This document shows positions 42,882 through 52,173 of a stretch of 64,000 nucleotides of DNA, in pieces (within the stretch, counting starts at the first letter, position 1; each line of letters opens with the position of its first letter). The notes below the pieces were generated by a model, which made no database searches, had not been told where the DNA came from, and worked only from the letters and a program-made list of their open reading frames with translations. Origin of the DNA: Streptomyces sp. ADI96-02 (GTDB lineage: Bacteria > Actinomycetota > Actinomycetes > Streptomycetales > Streptomycetaceae); the NCBI RefSeq assembly GCF_003846185.1, contig NZ_ML123034.1:3646790-3710789 (forward strand), in the 5' to 3' direction. A program made the translations under genes and the position numbers.

Positions 42882-45321
42882 GTGTCCGAGGACGTACGGG
42901 AATGGCTGTCGCCGCGGGCGGTGGCGGCCGAAGCCTCCGTCAGCGAGGAGTTCGACCTGTCCCAGTGCGTGCGGGAGCCGATCCACCTGCTCGGCGGCGT
43001 CCAGTCGTACGGGGCCCTGATCGCCGCCCGGCTGCACGACTCCGTCGTGGACACCGTCAGCCGGAACGCCCGCGACGTGCTCGGACGGCCGGCCGAGGAC
43101 CTGGTGGGGCGGCCGGTCACCGAACTGATCGGGGCCGACCAGTGGGCGCTCGCCCGCGAGAGCACCGAGGCGGTCGCGGAGAGCGCGGCGAACGGCCCCG
43201 CCTCCGGGGTGCTGCACCTCTCCCTGACGGGCGACGGCTCCCCGGCGGGCGAGGGCCGCTCGCAGGCGTTCGACGTGACGGTCCACCGGGTCGGCGACCT
43301 GCTGGTGCTGGAGTTCGAACCCCGCACCGGACAGGGCCCGTTCGTCTTCCAGAACTTCTACCCCCGGGTCCGCCGCGCGCTCCAGCGCCTCCAGGGCGCG
43401 GCCGACGTCACCGAGTGCTGTGCCGCCGCCGTCGTCGAGATCCAGGCCCTCACCGGCTACGACCGGGTGGTGGCCTACCGCTTCGACGGGCCCGACGGCC
43501 CCGGCCAGGTGATCGGGGAGGCGCGCGCCGAGGGCCGCGAGCCGTGGCTCGGCCTCTGGTTCCCCGCCAGCGACATCCCGCCGCAGGCCCGCAGGCTCTA
43601 CGCCCGCAACTGGATCCGGGTCATCGGCGACGTGGCCGACCGCACGGTGGGGCTGCTGCCCGAGCGGCGGGAGGCCACGGGCGAACCGCTGGACCTGTCC
43701 GGCTCCGTCCTGCGGACGGTCTCCGGCTACCACCTGGAGTACCTGCGCAACATCGGCGTGGCCTCCTCCATGTCCGTCTCGCTCCTCCAGGAGGGCGGGC
43801 TGTGGGGCCTGATCGCCTGCCACGGCGACGAGCCGAGGCGGCTGAGCCCCGAGGTCCGGGCGGCCTGCGAGTTCTTCGGGATCGCGCTGTCCCTGCAACT
43901 GGCGGCCGTCGCCGAGCGCGAGGCGGCCGACGAGCTGTCCGCGGGCCGCCGGGCGCTCGCCACCCTGCTGGCCCGGCTGTCCTCCGAGGCGCCGGACGCC
44001 CTGATGGACGCCGACGCGGGCGTGGCCGAACTGCTCGACGCCGACGGGGCCGTCCTCGTACGCGGCTCCGAGACGCTGACGGCGGGCGCGCCGATGCCCG
44101 CGGACCTGCGGGCCCTGCTGGAACGGCTGGGGGATCGCGGCCCGGTGGGCGAGGTGTGGAGCAGCGACCGGGTGCCGGAGGAGCTGGGGCTGGAGTTCGC
44201 CGACGAGGCGGTGCGCGGACTGCCCGCGGGTCTGCTCCTGATCCCGTTCAACCGGCAGGGCGATCTGCTGGCCTGGTGGCGGCGCGAACTGCCCGCGCCC
44301 CGGGACTGGGCCGCCGACCCGGCCCGCCCGGTGCACACGGGACCGGGCGGCGAACGGCTGACCCCGCGCGGCTCGGCGGCCGTCTACCGGGCGACCGTAC
44401 GGGGCCGGAGCAAGCCGTGGAGCACGGCGCAGCGGGCCGTCGCGGGTGAGCTGTGGCGCGAGCTGTCGGGGCTGCTGAGCCGTCAGGTGGTGGCGCTGGA
44501 GGCCCGCAACGCCGAACTGGCGCGGACCAACGAGGACCTGGACTCCTTCGCGCACGCGGCGGCCCACGACCTGAAGGAGCCGCTGCGGGGCATCTCCAAC
44601 GCGGCGGCGTTCATCGTCGAGGACGCGGGCGGCGCGCTGGACGAGACGTCGCTGCGCCGGCTGACCACGGTCCGGCGGCTGGCGGAGCGGATGGACGGGC
44701 TGCTCGACTCGCTCCTGCACTTCTCCCGGCTCGGCCAGGTGGGCCTCGACCGGCGACCCCTCGCGCTCGACGACGTACTGGACGACGCGCTGGTCGTCGC
44801 CGGGGGCCGGCTGGCCGAACAGAACGTCACCCTGGTGCGCCCGGCCGCCCTGCCCACGCTCCCGGCGGACCGCGAACGGCTGCGCGAGGTGCTGGAGAAC
44901 CTGCTCGTCAACGCGGCCAAGTACGCGGCGGACGGGCCGGGGGAGCGGCGGGTCGTCGTGGCGGCGGCGGAGGTCGTCCCCACCCGGCGAGCAGGGCCCG
45001 GCGCGGACGGCGGTCGTCGTACGGGACAACGGCATCGGCATCCCGCCCGAGCAGCACGAGGACGTCCTCCAGCTGTTCCGGCGGCTGCACCGGCGCGACG
45101 AGCGCGGCGGCGGTTCGGGCGTGGGCCTCGCCGTGGTCAAGCGGATCGTCGAGCGGCACGGCGGCCGGCTCTGGCTGGAGAGCCCGGCCGCCGCACCCGG
45201 CGACGGGGCGGGCGGCGGACCGGGCACGGCGGTGTGGTTCACCCTGGACGGGCCGGGGCCGCGTCCGTCGGGGCCGAGGCCGTCGCCGTCGTCGGCGACG
45301 GCGCTGGAAGACGGTGCCTGA
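42882..45321 (+). CDS. bacteriophytochrome histidine kinase, frameshifted in the ATPase domain
   Basis: Domains: PAS (about 20-125), GAF (about 150-310), PHY (about 320-520), HisKA (FAHAAAHDLKEPLRG, His near 562) and HATPase. The bilin-binding Cys of BphPs is present as C29 in LSQCVREPIH, and the chromophore-pocket motif PASDIPPQARRLYARNW is intact. The PHY tongue reads PRGSAAVYRATVRGRSKPW, lacking the usual F of PRxSF. The frame open to LENLLVNAAKYAADG (N-box) runs into nonsense at about 44980. The G-box DNGIGIPPEQHEDVLQLF and GSGVGLAVVKRIVERHGG follow in the +1 frame, ending at 45321. Removing one C from the CCCC at 44978-44981 restores one protein. Either a mutation or a sequencing error. 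GTG 42882 has GGAGGG upstream. Confidence 0.85.
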
Positions 45322-45365
45322 GCGGTACGGGCCCCGGCCCGGCGGTCGTGGTGACCGCCCGGGGC

Positions 45366-45806
45366 TCAGCTCTGCGGCTCGGGTGTCCGGCGCGGCGTCC
45401 CGGCGGGCTTCTGCGCCATCCAGAAGTCGACCGCGCCCTGGAGCACCGTCCGGAACAGCTCGAAGTTGACCGGCTTGTATATGTAGCTGTCCGCGCCCGC
45501 CGCGTAGCAGGCGTCGACCTCGGCGGAGGCGGTCGACGAGGTGAAGACCACGACGGTCACCGACGCGCACTCCGGCAGCCCGCGCAGCTTCGACAGGAGG
45601 GCCAGACCGTTCAGGCCCGGCATGTTGAGATCGAGGAGGACCAGGTCCGGCGGGCGGGCGCCCCGGTCCAGGAGGCGGGGCAGCACGTCCTCGCTGCGCG
45701 GGGCGAACTCCACCTCCAGGGACGGGTGGGAGCGCGCCAGCGCCCGCTGGATGGCTTCGGTGTCCTCCTCGGAGTCCTCGACCACGAGGATCAGTCCATC
45801 GGTCAT
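45366..45806 (-). CDS. single-domain response regulator (Rcp1-like)
   Basis: 146-residue stand-alone receiver: LILVVEDSEEDTEAI acidic pocket, phospho-acceptor Asp in LVLLDLNMPGLNGL, VVFTSSTASAEVD and conserved Lys in YIYKPVNFELF. Such regulators commonly pair with bacteriophytochromes (Rcp1, Agp-type). It is convergent with the phytochrome gene and overlaps the PP2C gene stop (ATGA), so phytochrome, receiver and phosphatase probably form one pathway. Confidence 0.92.
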   Translation of the reverse strand: MTDGLILVVEDSEEDTEAIQRALARSHPSLEVEFAPRSEDVLPRLLDRGARPPDLVLLDLNMPGLNGLALLSKLRGLPECASVTVVVFTSSTASAEVDACYAAGADSYIYKPVNFELFRTVLQGAVDFWMAQKPAGTPRRTPEPQS

Positions 45807-47593
45807 CGTGCCGCCGCCTGTTCGAAGAGGAGACCACGGGAGAGCAGGCCGGCGGCCGGCGAGGTGACGCCGTTCCACCGGGCCACCAGCAGAGCTATGT
45901 CGTCCTGGCCGCTGGCGCGGAACTCCTTCGCCTGGTGGGCCAGGCCGTCGGCGATCACGGCGGCGTCCGCGCCGTGCAGCGCGGCGAGCCGGTCGGGCAG
46001 GACGCTCTCGAAGAACGTTCCGCCCTCCTCCCGGGACTCCGTCAGCCCGTCGGTGAACAGCACCAGGGTGTCCCCCGCGCCGAGCCGGTCCTCCTGGACC
46101 GCGTAGGCGACCTCGTCCAGGACGCCGAGGAGGAGTCCGCCGGAGGTGATGGAGGAGACCCGCCCGTCGCGCCGCAGCACCAGGGGCGGCGGATGGCCGG
46201 CGCTGCACGTGCGGGCCAGCACGGTCCCGTCGGGCTGGGGCGTGAGGGTCGTGACGACGGCGGTGAGGAAGCGGCTCGCCTTCTCCTGGCGCAGCGCCCG
46301 GTTGAGCCGGCTCAGCGCCGTTCCCGCGTCGGTGCCCTGCTCCAGCAGCGTGCGCAGGGTGTGCCGGGCGAGGCCGGTGAGGGCGGCGGCCTCGGCCCCG
46401 CGCCCGCAGACGTCGCCGATCAGCAGCGCAATGCTGCCGTCGGGCTGCGGCACCGCGTCGTAGAAGTCGCCTCCCACGTCGAGCATGGGGTCGCCGACCT
46501 CGTAGCTGGCGGACATGTCCCACTGCTCGGAGACCGGCAACTGCGAGGGCAGCAGGTGCTCCTGGAGCGAGAGGACGGCGTTGCGGCGCAGCTCGTAGAG
46601 CAGGGCGTTGTCGATGGCGAGGGCGGCCCGGTTGGCGAGGCTGCTGAGGAAGGCGCTGTCCGGCAGCCTGACCTCGGGCCGCTGGTAGACGAAGGTGATG
46701 CTGCCGACGACCCGGCCCCGGGCCCGCAGAGTGTTGACGGTGACGACCGGGTGGCGTCCGGGGGCGGCGAACGGGGAGTCGTCCAGTTCGGCGCCGCTCA
46801 GTATCAGCGCGTCCGCCTCCGCCCCTTCGCCCCGCCCGGCGAGGAGGGCGGCCAGCCAGGGGTCGCTGCGCCCGGCCTCCTCCAGCGCCCGCTGCTGCTG
46901 GACCGCCACGTGTGTGGCGGCGACGCACTCCGGGCCGTCCGCCCGCAGCAGATGGACGAGGCAGCCGTCGGCGACGGCCGGGACGGCGATCCGCGCGACG
47001 CGCAGCAGCGTCTCCTCCACGTCCAGGGAGGAGTCCATCTGGAGGGAAGCCTCCGCGAGCAGCGCGTCGTCCGCCCGGCGGCGCGCCTCGCGGCCACGCT
47101 CCAGGATGCCGGTGTGGCAGGCCACGATGACGTCGACGGTCTGCCCGAGGCGGTCCGCGACGGAGTGGGCGTCGGCCGTAGCGTCGACGGCGAGGCTCAG
47201 CGACGCCCAGCCGCCCTGGTCCAGGCGGAACGTGCAGGCCACGACGGACGCGCCGGGCGACCGCCGCAGGAACTCCGCCTCCGGCCACGCGGCGTCGTCG
47301 AGGTCGGCCACGGCGCACCGCGTCACGACGGGTTCGCCGGTCGGCTCGCGGACGACCGCCGCCGGCACCGGCCGGGCGGTCGCGACGATCACCGGGGCGT
47401 CGCCCCCGGCGCTCAGGGCGCGCATGTAGCGCAGGACGCGGTTCTCGTCCCAGCGTGTGCCGACGACCCGGTGGACCCCTTCGGTGGCCAGCAGCGGGGC
47501 GTAGACGTCGTCCGCCAGCGCGCCGACGTCCTCCGCCCGGGTGGCTGTCTGCCAGAGCCGGTGCAGCGCAGCGGACCACTTGTCGTTCGTCAT
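45803..47593 (-). CDS. GAF-domain PP2C/SpoIIE-type serine phosphatase
   Basis: 596 residues. The N-terminal region has about 180 residues of uncharacterised sensor, then a GAF domain (about 190-345; LLRVARIAVPAVADGCLVHLL ... LSSLANRAALAIDNALLYELRR), then PP2C/RsbU/SpoIIE (about 360-585) with DVGGDFYDAVP, IGDVCGRGAEAAALTG, CSAGHPPPLVL and DTLVLFTDGLTESRE as metal-binding Asp motifs. It would dephosphorylate an anti-sigma antagonist in a partner-switching circuit. Upstream gene of the coupled PP2C-receiver pair. Confidence 0.92.
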   Translation of the reverse strand: MTNDKWSAALHRLWQTATRAEDVGALADDVYAPLLATEGVHRVVGTRWDENRVLRYMRALSAGGDAPVIVATARPVPAAVVREPTGEPVVTRCAVADLDDAAWPEAEFLRRSPGASVVACTFRLDQGGWASLSLAVDATADAHSVADRLGQTVDVIVACHTGILERGREARRRADDALLAEASLQMDSSLDVEETLLRVARIAVPAVADGCLVHLLRADGPECVAATHVAVQQQRALEEAGRSDPWLAALLAGRGEGAEADALILSGAELDDSPFAAPGRHPVVTVNTLRARGRVVGSITFVYQRPEVRLPDSAFLSSLANRAALAIDNALLYELRRNAVLSLQEHLLPSQLPVSEQWDMSASYEVGDPMLDVGGDFYDAVPQPDGSIALLIGDVCGRGAEAAALTGLARHTLRTLLEQGTDAGTALSRLNRALRQEKASRFLTAVVTTLTPQPDGTVLARTCSAGHPPPLVLRRDGRVSSITSGGLLLGVLDEVAYAVQEDRLGAGDTLVLFTDGLTESREEGGTFFESVLPDRLAALHGADAAVIADGLAHQAKEFRASGQDDIALLVARWNGVTSPAAGLLSRGLLFEQAAAR

Positions 47594-47749
47594 GTCCCCG
47601 CCCTCCGGTGCCGTCGCGTCACGTGTTCTGGGCCAGTATGACCGGCGGGCCGGATTTCATGCCGTGGGCGGAATCACTGCCGGGACGGGCCCGCGGAGGC
47701 GGCTGCGCCTCCGCCGCGGCCCCGCCGCCCGCTCGTCGCGCCGGGTCGG

Positions 47750-49333
47750 TCAGACGCCCGCGGGCGCTTTCGCCGAGGGGTCCGGCCCGGCGTTGGGGCC
47801 GTCGTCGCCGCCCGGTCCAGCAGCCTCCGGCGACGGCCGCCCGCCGGTGGCGGCGACCGTCGGCCGGTCCGCTTCCCGGGACACGTTGAACTCGGCCAGC
47901 AGGTCCTTGCCGAACCCGAAGAAGTACGTGGCGAGGAAGCCGGCGACGTACCCGACGAGCAGGCCGCCTCCGTAGATCGCGACCGTCGCGCCCAGGCCGC
48001 GGTTGCCGTCCAGGAGCGGGAACAGGGCCCAGCCGGACGGGCCGATGGCGGTCGAGCCGACGGTGTCGCCGAGCTGGTTGAACAGACCGACGAACCCGGC
48101 GCCGAACGCGCCGCCGACGCAGGCCGTGACGAACGGGCGGCCCAGCGGGAGCGAGACGCCGTAGATCAGGGGTTCGCCGACGCCCAGCAGGCCGGCGGGG
48201 AGCGCGGATCTGATGGTGCGCCGGATCGACCCGTTGCGCGGGAGCCGGACGTAGACGGCCGCCGCGGCGCCGACCTGGCCCGCGCCCGCCATGGCGAGGA
48301 TCGGCAGGAGGACCGTGTAGCCCTGCTGTTCGATCAGCGTGGTGTGGATCGGGATCAGCGCCTGGTGCAGGCCGAGCATGACGAGGGGCAGGAACAGCCC
48401 GCCGAGCACGAAGCCCGCGCCCGCGCCGCCGTTGGACAGCAGCCAGTCGGCGAACGTGCCGATCGCGGAGGAGACCTCGCCGGCCGCGTACATCAGGCCG
48501 AAGAGGGTCACCAGGCCCGCGATCAGCACGGTCAGGGTCGGGGTGACCAGGACGTCCAGCGCCTCCGGCACCCACCGGCGGCACCACTTCTCCACGTACA
48601 CCGCGAGGACCGCGGCCCCCAGCGCGCCGAGCACGCCGCCCCGGCCGGGCGAGAGGGTCTGGCCGAAGGCGTCGACGTCCGCGACGCCCGGGAAGACGAT
48701 GATCGCCGCGACCGCACCGCCGAGGATCGGGGTGCCGCCGAACTCCTTCGCCGTGTTGTACCCCACGAAGACCGCGATCAGCGCCATGAACCCGGACGCC
48801 ATCGCCGCCAGGGCGGGCGTCACGGCGGGCAGCCACCCCAGGTTCACCAGCAGCCCGTTCAGTCCGGCGATGATGCCGCAGCCGATCAGGGCCGGGATCA
48901 GCGGTACGAAGATGTCGGCGATCCTGCGCAGCAGGAGCTTGAACGGGGTGGCGTTCCTCGCCTTCCGCCGCGCCCTGATCGCCGCGCCCTCGGCCGCCAG
49001 CTCCTCGGCCGAGGCCGGAGCGCCGTCGGACGCCGCACCGGGCGCGGGGGCGGCCGGCGGCGCGGCGGCCCGGCCCTCCTCGACCAGATGCTCGAACTCC
49101 GGGGTGACCCGGGCGACCGCGCCCGGTCCGAGCACGATCTGGTACGTGTCGTCCTCGACGACGCCCAGGACGGCGGGCAGGGCCTTCAGCGCCTCGTCGT
49201 CGACGAGGGTCCGGTCGTGCAGACCGAGGCGGAGCCGGGTCATGCAGTGGGCGATGGAGCCGACGTTCGCGGGGCCGCCGACGAGCGGCAGGATCGCGGC
49301 GGCGGTGGCGCGGTTCTTGTCTTCTGTGGCCAT
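47750..49333 (-). CDS. PTS transporter EIIBC (MurNAc-type)
   Basis: 527 residues. EIIB domain with phosphorylated Cys30 in SIAHCMTRLRLGL, an Ala/Pro linker, then the EIIC membrane domain (FVPLIPALIGCGIIAGLNGLLV, GVGEPLIYGVSLPLGRPFV). No EIIA, as in MurP/ScrA-type systems that borrow a general EIIA. Followed in the operon sense by murQ upstream and rpiR further upstream, so MurNAc is the likely substrate, phosphorylated to MurNAc-6-P on entry. The acidic C-terminal tail (about 480-527) is unusual. Confidence 0.9.
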   Translation of the reverse strand: MATEDKNRATAAAILPLVGGPANVGSIAHCMTRLRLGLHDRTLVDDEALKALPAVLGVVEDDTYQIVLGPGAVARVTPEFEHLVEEGRAAAPPAAPAPGAASDGAPASAEELAAEGAAIRARRKARNATPFKLLLRRIADIFVPLIPALIGCGIIAGLNGLLVNLGWLPAVTPALAAMASGFMALIAVFVGYNTAKEFGGTPILGGAVAAIIVFPGVADVDAFGQTLSPGRGGVLGALGAAVLAVYVEKWCRRWVPEALDVLVTPTLTVLIAGLVTLFGLMYAAGEVSSAIGTFADWLLSNGGAGAGFVLGGLFLPLVMLGLHQALIPIHTTLIEQQGYTVLLPILAMAGAGQVGAAAAVYVRLPRNGSIRRTIRSALPAGLLGVGEPLIYGVSLPLGRPFVTACVGGAFGAGFVGLFNQLGDTVGSTAIGPSGWALFPLLDGNRGLGATVAIYGGGLLVGYVAGFLATYFFGFGKDLLAEFNVSREADRPTVAATGGRPSPEAAGPGGDDGPNAGPDPSAKAPAGV

Positions 49334-49379
49334 GGTGCTCGGTGCCTTGCTGTGCGGGGGGTGTGGTGCTCCCGGGGTG

Positions 49380-49488
49380 GGGTCGGGCGGTGCGTACGGG
49401 TCGGGCGATGCGTACGGGTCGGGTGGTGCGTACAGGGCGGGTGGTGCCTGCGGGTCAGGTGGTGCGTACCGGGGCGGGTGACGTGTAC
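49380..49488. repeat. 18-bp tandem repeat, about 6 copies
   Basis: Units of GGGTCGGGCGGTGCGTAC at 49380-49397, 49398-49415, 49416-49433, 49434-49451 and 49452-49469, plus a degenerate copy to 49488. They sit between the murQ stop and the EIIBC start on the minus strand. Confidence 0.9.
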
Positions 49489-49494
49489 GGATGA

Positions 49495-50460
49495 TCAGGT
49501 GGTGCGCACGGCCGCGAGGGCGGCGCGGAGGTGGCCGTCCGCCTCGGCGAGGCGGACGGCGGCGGTGGGGCCGTCGACCGGGCCGAGGATCACCAGGATC
49601 GCGTTCTTGACCTCGCCGTCGGTGGCGGCGAGCGCGGCCTCGATCTCGGCCTCGGACGCGCCGGTGGCCAGCGCGACGATGTGCCGGGAGCGGGCCCGGA
49701 GCTTCTCGTTGGAGGCGCGGACGTCGACCATGAGGTTCCCGTAGGTCTTGCCGAGCCGGATCATGGTGATCGTCGAGATCATGTTGAGGACGAGCTTCTG
49801 CGCCGTGCCGGCCTTGAGCCGGGTCGAGCCGGTGAGCAGCTCGGGTCCGACGACGACCTCCAGGCCGTGTTCGGCGGCGGCGGCGAGCGCCGAGCCGGCG
49901 TTGCAGGAGAGGCCGATGGTCAGGGCGCCCCGCGCGCGGGCGTGCTCGACCGCGCCGATCGCGTACGGCGTGCGGCCCGAGGCGGAGATCCCGACCACCG
50001 TGTCGTCGGCCGTCAGCTCCAGCGCGTCGAGGTCGGCGGCGGCCAGGTCCTTGCTGTCCTCGGCGCCCTCGACCGCCCGCACCATCGCGGAGGGGCCGCC
50101 CGCGATGAGGCCGACGACCTCGGCCGGGTCGGTGTTGAACGTGGGCGGGCACTCGCTGGCGTCCAGCACGCCGAGGCGGCCGGCGGTGCCCGCGCCCGCG
50201 TAGACCAGCCGGCCGCCGCGGGCCATCCGCTCGGCGGCGGCGTCGATCGCGGCGGCGATCTCCGGCAGGCGTTCGGCGACGGCGGCGGGCACGGTGGCGT
50301 CCTCGCCGTTCATGATCCGCGCGATCTCCGGTGTGGGCAGCCGGTCGATCTCGGCCAGCTCGGGGCGGAACGCCTCGGTGGTGAGGGAGGCGAGCTGGGC
50401 GCGGAGTTCGCCGTAGCTCCCGGAGGAGGCGTCGGCGTTCGCGTCGGTGGTGGAGGGCAT
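49495..50460 (-). CDS. murQ: N-acetylmuramic acid 6-phosphate etherase
   Basis: 321 residues, SIS fold: ERMARGGRLVYAGAGTAGRLGVLDASECPPTF (active-site Glu near 105 in ECPPTF), ISASGRTPYAIGAVEHAR and LLTGSTRLKAGTAQKLVLNMIST. Cleaves the lactyl ether of MurNAc-6-P to GlcNAc-6-P, the substrate of NagA. Hence it feeds into the nagKA operon at 14-16 kb. Between the rpiR and EIIBC genes. Confidence 0.95.
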   Translation of the reverse strand: MPSTTDANADASSGSYGELRAQLASLTTEAFRPELAEIDRLPTPEIARIMNGEDATVPAAVAERLPEIAAAIDAAAERMARGGRLVYAGAGTAGRLGVLDASECPPTFNTDPAEVVGLIAGGPSAMVRAVEGAEDSKDLAAADLDALELTADDTVVGISASGRTPYAIGAVEHARARGALTIGLSCNAGSALAAAAEHGLEVVVGPELLTGSTRLKAGTAQKLVLNMISTITMIRLGKTYGNLMVDVRASNEKLRARSRHIVALATGASEAEIEAALAATDGEVKNAILVILGPVDGPTAAVRLAEADGHLRAALAAVRTT

Positions 50461-50517
50461 GGGAGCGGCTCTGCTTTCGTCTCGATCGTGTGCCGTGGGG
50501 ACCGCACGGGCGGCCGG

Positions 50518-51435
50518 TCAGCGGGGCCGTGAGCTGTGGCGGTGGGCCAGGGCCTCGTAGGAGGCGGCGAGGGCGGGGGCGGCCGTCTCGTACGTGCGCT
50601 GGGCGATGCCTATGAACAGGCAGTCCACGACGAGGAGTTGGCTCGTCCGGCTCGACATGGCGGCGGGGCGCAGCTCGCTCTCGCGGGCGGTGGAGGTGGT
50701 GAGGACGTGGTCCGCGTACTGCGATACGGGCCCGTCGGGCCGTCCGGTGATCGCGACGGTCGTCGCCCCGCGGTCGAACGCCACCCGGAGCGGTTCGATG
50801 ACGTCGCCGGTGGAGCCGGAGTGCGTGATGGCGATCGCCACGTCACCGGCGCGCAACTGCACGGCGTTGGTCACCGCGAGGTGCGGATCCGTGTGGGCGT
50901 GGGCGATGAGGCCGATCCGCAGGAGCTTCTGCGCCAGGTCCTGGCCGACGAGCGAGGAGGCCCCGACGCCGTAGATGTCGATGCGGCGGGCGGTCGACGC
51001 GGCGGCGACCGCGCCGCCCAGCTGGACGGTGTCCAGCCCGGCCGCGGTGTCCGCGAGCGTCTGCCGCTCGTCGTGCGCGAGCTTGGCGACCACGTCGGCG
51101 ATCGGGTCGTCCACCGCGATGTCGGCGGTGACGGCGGGGGCCCGCCCGGACTCCTGGTGCGCGGCGAGCCCGGCGAGCGCGAGCCGCAGGTCGCGGTAGC
51201 CCGGGTAGCCGAGGAGCCGCGCGGTGCGGACGACGGTCGCCTCGCTGGTGCCGGTCAGCTCGGCGAGACCTGTGACGGTGAGGGCGGCGCATCCCGCCGG
51301 GTCGCCCGCGACGGCTTCGGCGACCAGTTGCATGGAGCGGGTCATGGAGGGAGCGAGCGTCCGGACCTTGGCCGCGAGGGCCGCGGGGGCGGGCGGCGAT
51401 GCGTCGCTGAAACTTTCCTTCACGTCATGGGTCAC
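50518..51435 (-). CDS. RpiR-family transcriptional regulator (MurR-like)
   Basis: 305 residues. N-terminal helix-turn-helix (LTVTGLAELTGTSEATVVRTARLLGYPGYRDLRL), then a SIS sugar-phosphate-binding domain (RRIDIYGVGASSLVGQDLAQKLLRIG, AIAITHSGSTGDVIEPLRVAFDRGATTVAITG). The effector is probably MurNAc-6-P or a related amino-sugar phosphate. It heads the murQ-PTS unit; 57 bp separate it from murQ. Confidence 0.93.
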   Translation of the reverse strand: MTHDVKESFSDASPPAPAALAAKVRTLAPSMTRSMQLVAEAVAGDPAGCAALTVTGLAELTGTSEATVVRTARLLGYPGYRDLRLALAGLAAHQESGRAPAVTADIAVDDPIADVVAKLAHDERQTLADTAAGLDTVQLGGAVAAASTARRIDIYGVGASSLVGQDLAQKLLRIGLIAHAHTDPHLAVTNAVQLRAGDVAIAITHSGSTGDVIEPLRVAFDRGATTVAITGRPDGPVSQYADHVLTTSTARESELRPAAMSSRTSQLLVVDCLFIGIAQRTYETAAPALAASYEALAHRHSSRPR

Positions 51436-51438
51436 ATC

Positions 51439-51453
51439 TGAAACCTATTTTCA
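51439..51453. promoter_or_regulatory. RpiR-type operator candidate
   Basis: TGAAA-CCTAT-TTTCA palindrome, directly before the RpiR start. It lies in an AT-richer patch and matches the GAAA/TTTC half-site style of RpiR regulators. Confidence 0.65.
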
Positions 51454-51538
51454 ACCCGGAGGTCCGTCAACCCCTCCCCTCCGGTCCGCCCCCCGCCCTT
51501 TTTTCCGGCGGCCGGGCGCGCGGGCGCACAATGGGGCA

Positions 51539-51907
51539 ATGGAGCCGAACACCCTGGAGCGGTCACTGCACACCGCCCGCGCGCTGGTCATGGCCGATCT
51601 CGTCGCGGGCGACGTGGCCCAGGCCGACATCGTCTCGCTCGTCGAGGACGCGGTGACGCACCGGCGCTGGTGGGTGGAGCAGTGGCCCGAGGGAGCGGAG
51701 TTCGTCACCGGGCTGATCGCCCAGGACGTGCAGGACGCCCTGCTGGAGCGGTACGGGCGCTGGCCGCTGTGCCCCGCGTGCGGCGGCGACGAGCCGCACG
51801 CGCTGGACGTCGAACCCGAGCTGGGGCCGGACCCGCGCTGGGTGTGCGCCAAGGCGGCCGTAGCCGTCGCGCCGGTGGGCGCGCTCGGCCAGGTCCTCGG
51901 CCGGTGA
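51539..51907 (+). CDS. hypothetical protein with a Cys-pair motif
   Basis: 122 residues. N-terminal helices (LERSLHTARALVMADLVAGDVAQADIVSLVEDAVTHRRWWVEQWPEG) are followed by CPACGGDEPHALDVEPELGPDPRWVCAK, which may be a small zinc-binding site (two Cys plus His and Cys). Family not recognised. The stop overlaps the DUF4031 GTG, so the two are coupled. Confidence 0.75.
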   Translation: MEPNTLERSLHTARALVMADLVAGDVAQADIVSLVEDAVTHRRWWVEQWPEGAEFVTGLIAQDVQDALLERYGRWPLCPACGGDEPHALDVEPELGPDPRWVCAKAAVAVAPVGALGQVLGR

Positions 51908-52173
51908 CCCTCTACATCGACCCGCCCACCTGGCCGGGACACGGCCGGCTCTGGTCGCACCTGGTCAGCGACGTGTCGTTCGAGGAGCTGCACGCCTTCG
52001 CCGCCGCCATCGGCTGCCCGCCGCGCGCCTTCGAACGCGACCACTACGACATCCCGCAGGCCCGCTACGCGGACGCGGTGCGGGCCGGGGCGCGGGAGAT
52101 CGGCTCCAAGGAACTGGTGCGGCGCCTCACGGCCGCCGGGCTCCGGCGGCCGAAGGGGCGGCCTGTGCCGTAG
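51904..52173 (+). CDS. DUF4031 protein
   Basis: 89 residues: TLYIDPPTWPGHGRLWSHLVSDVSFEELHAFAAAIGCPPRAFERDHYDIP, the full DUF4031 pattern. Function unknown. GTG overlaps the upstream stop. Its 3' end overlaps the convergent MFS gene by 47 bp. Confidence 0.88.
   Translation: MTLYIDPPTWPGHGRLWSHLVSDVSFEELHAFAAAIGCPPRAFERDHYDIPQARYADAVRAGAREIGSKELVRRLTAAGLRRPKGRPVP

Noticed and set aside
44985..46106. Continuation of the phytochrome frame to 46106 as one 1,000-residue protein
   Set aside because: After about 44980 the frame loses all kinase motifs and becomes Arg/Ala/Gly-rich; the real G1 and G2 boxes are in the +1 frame and the downstream part lies antisense to the receiver and phosphatase genes.
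49380..49488. CRISPR-like array
   Set aside because: The 18-bp units are head-to-tail with no spacers between them, and no cas genes are present.
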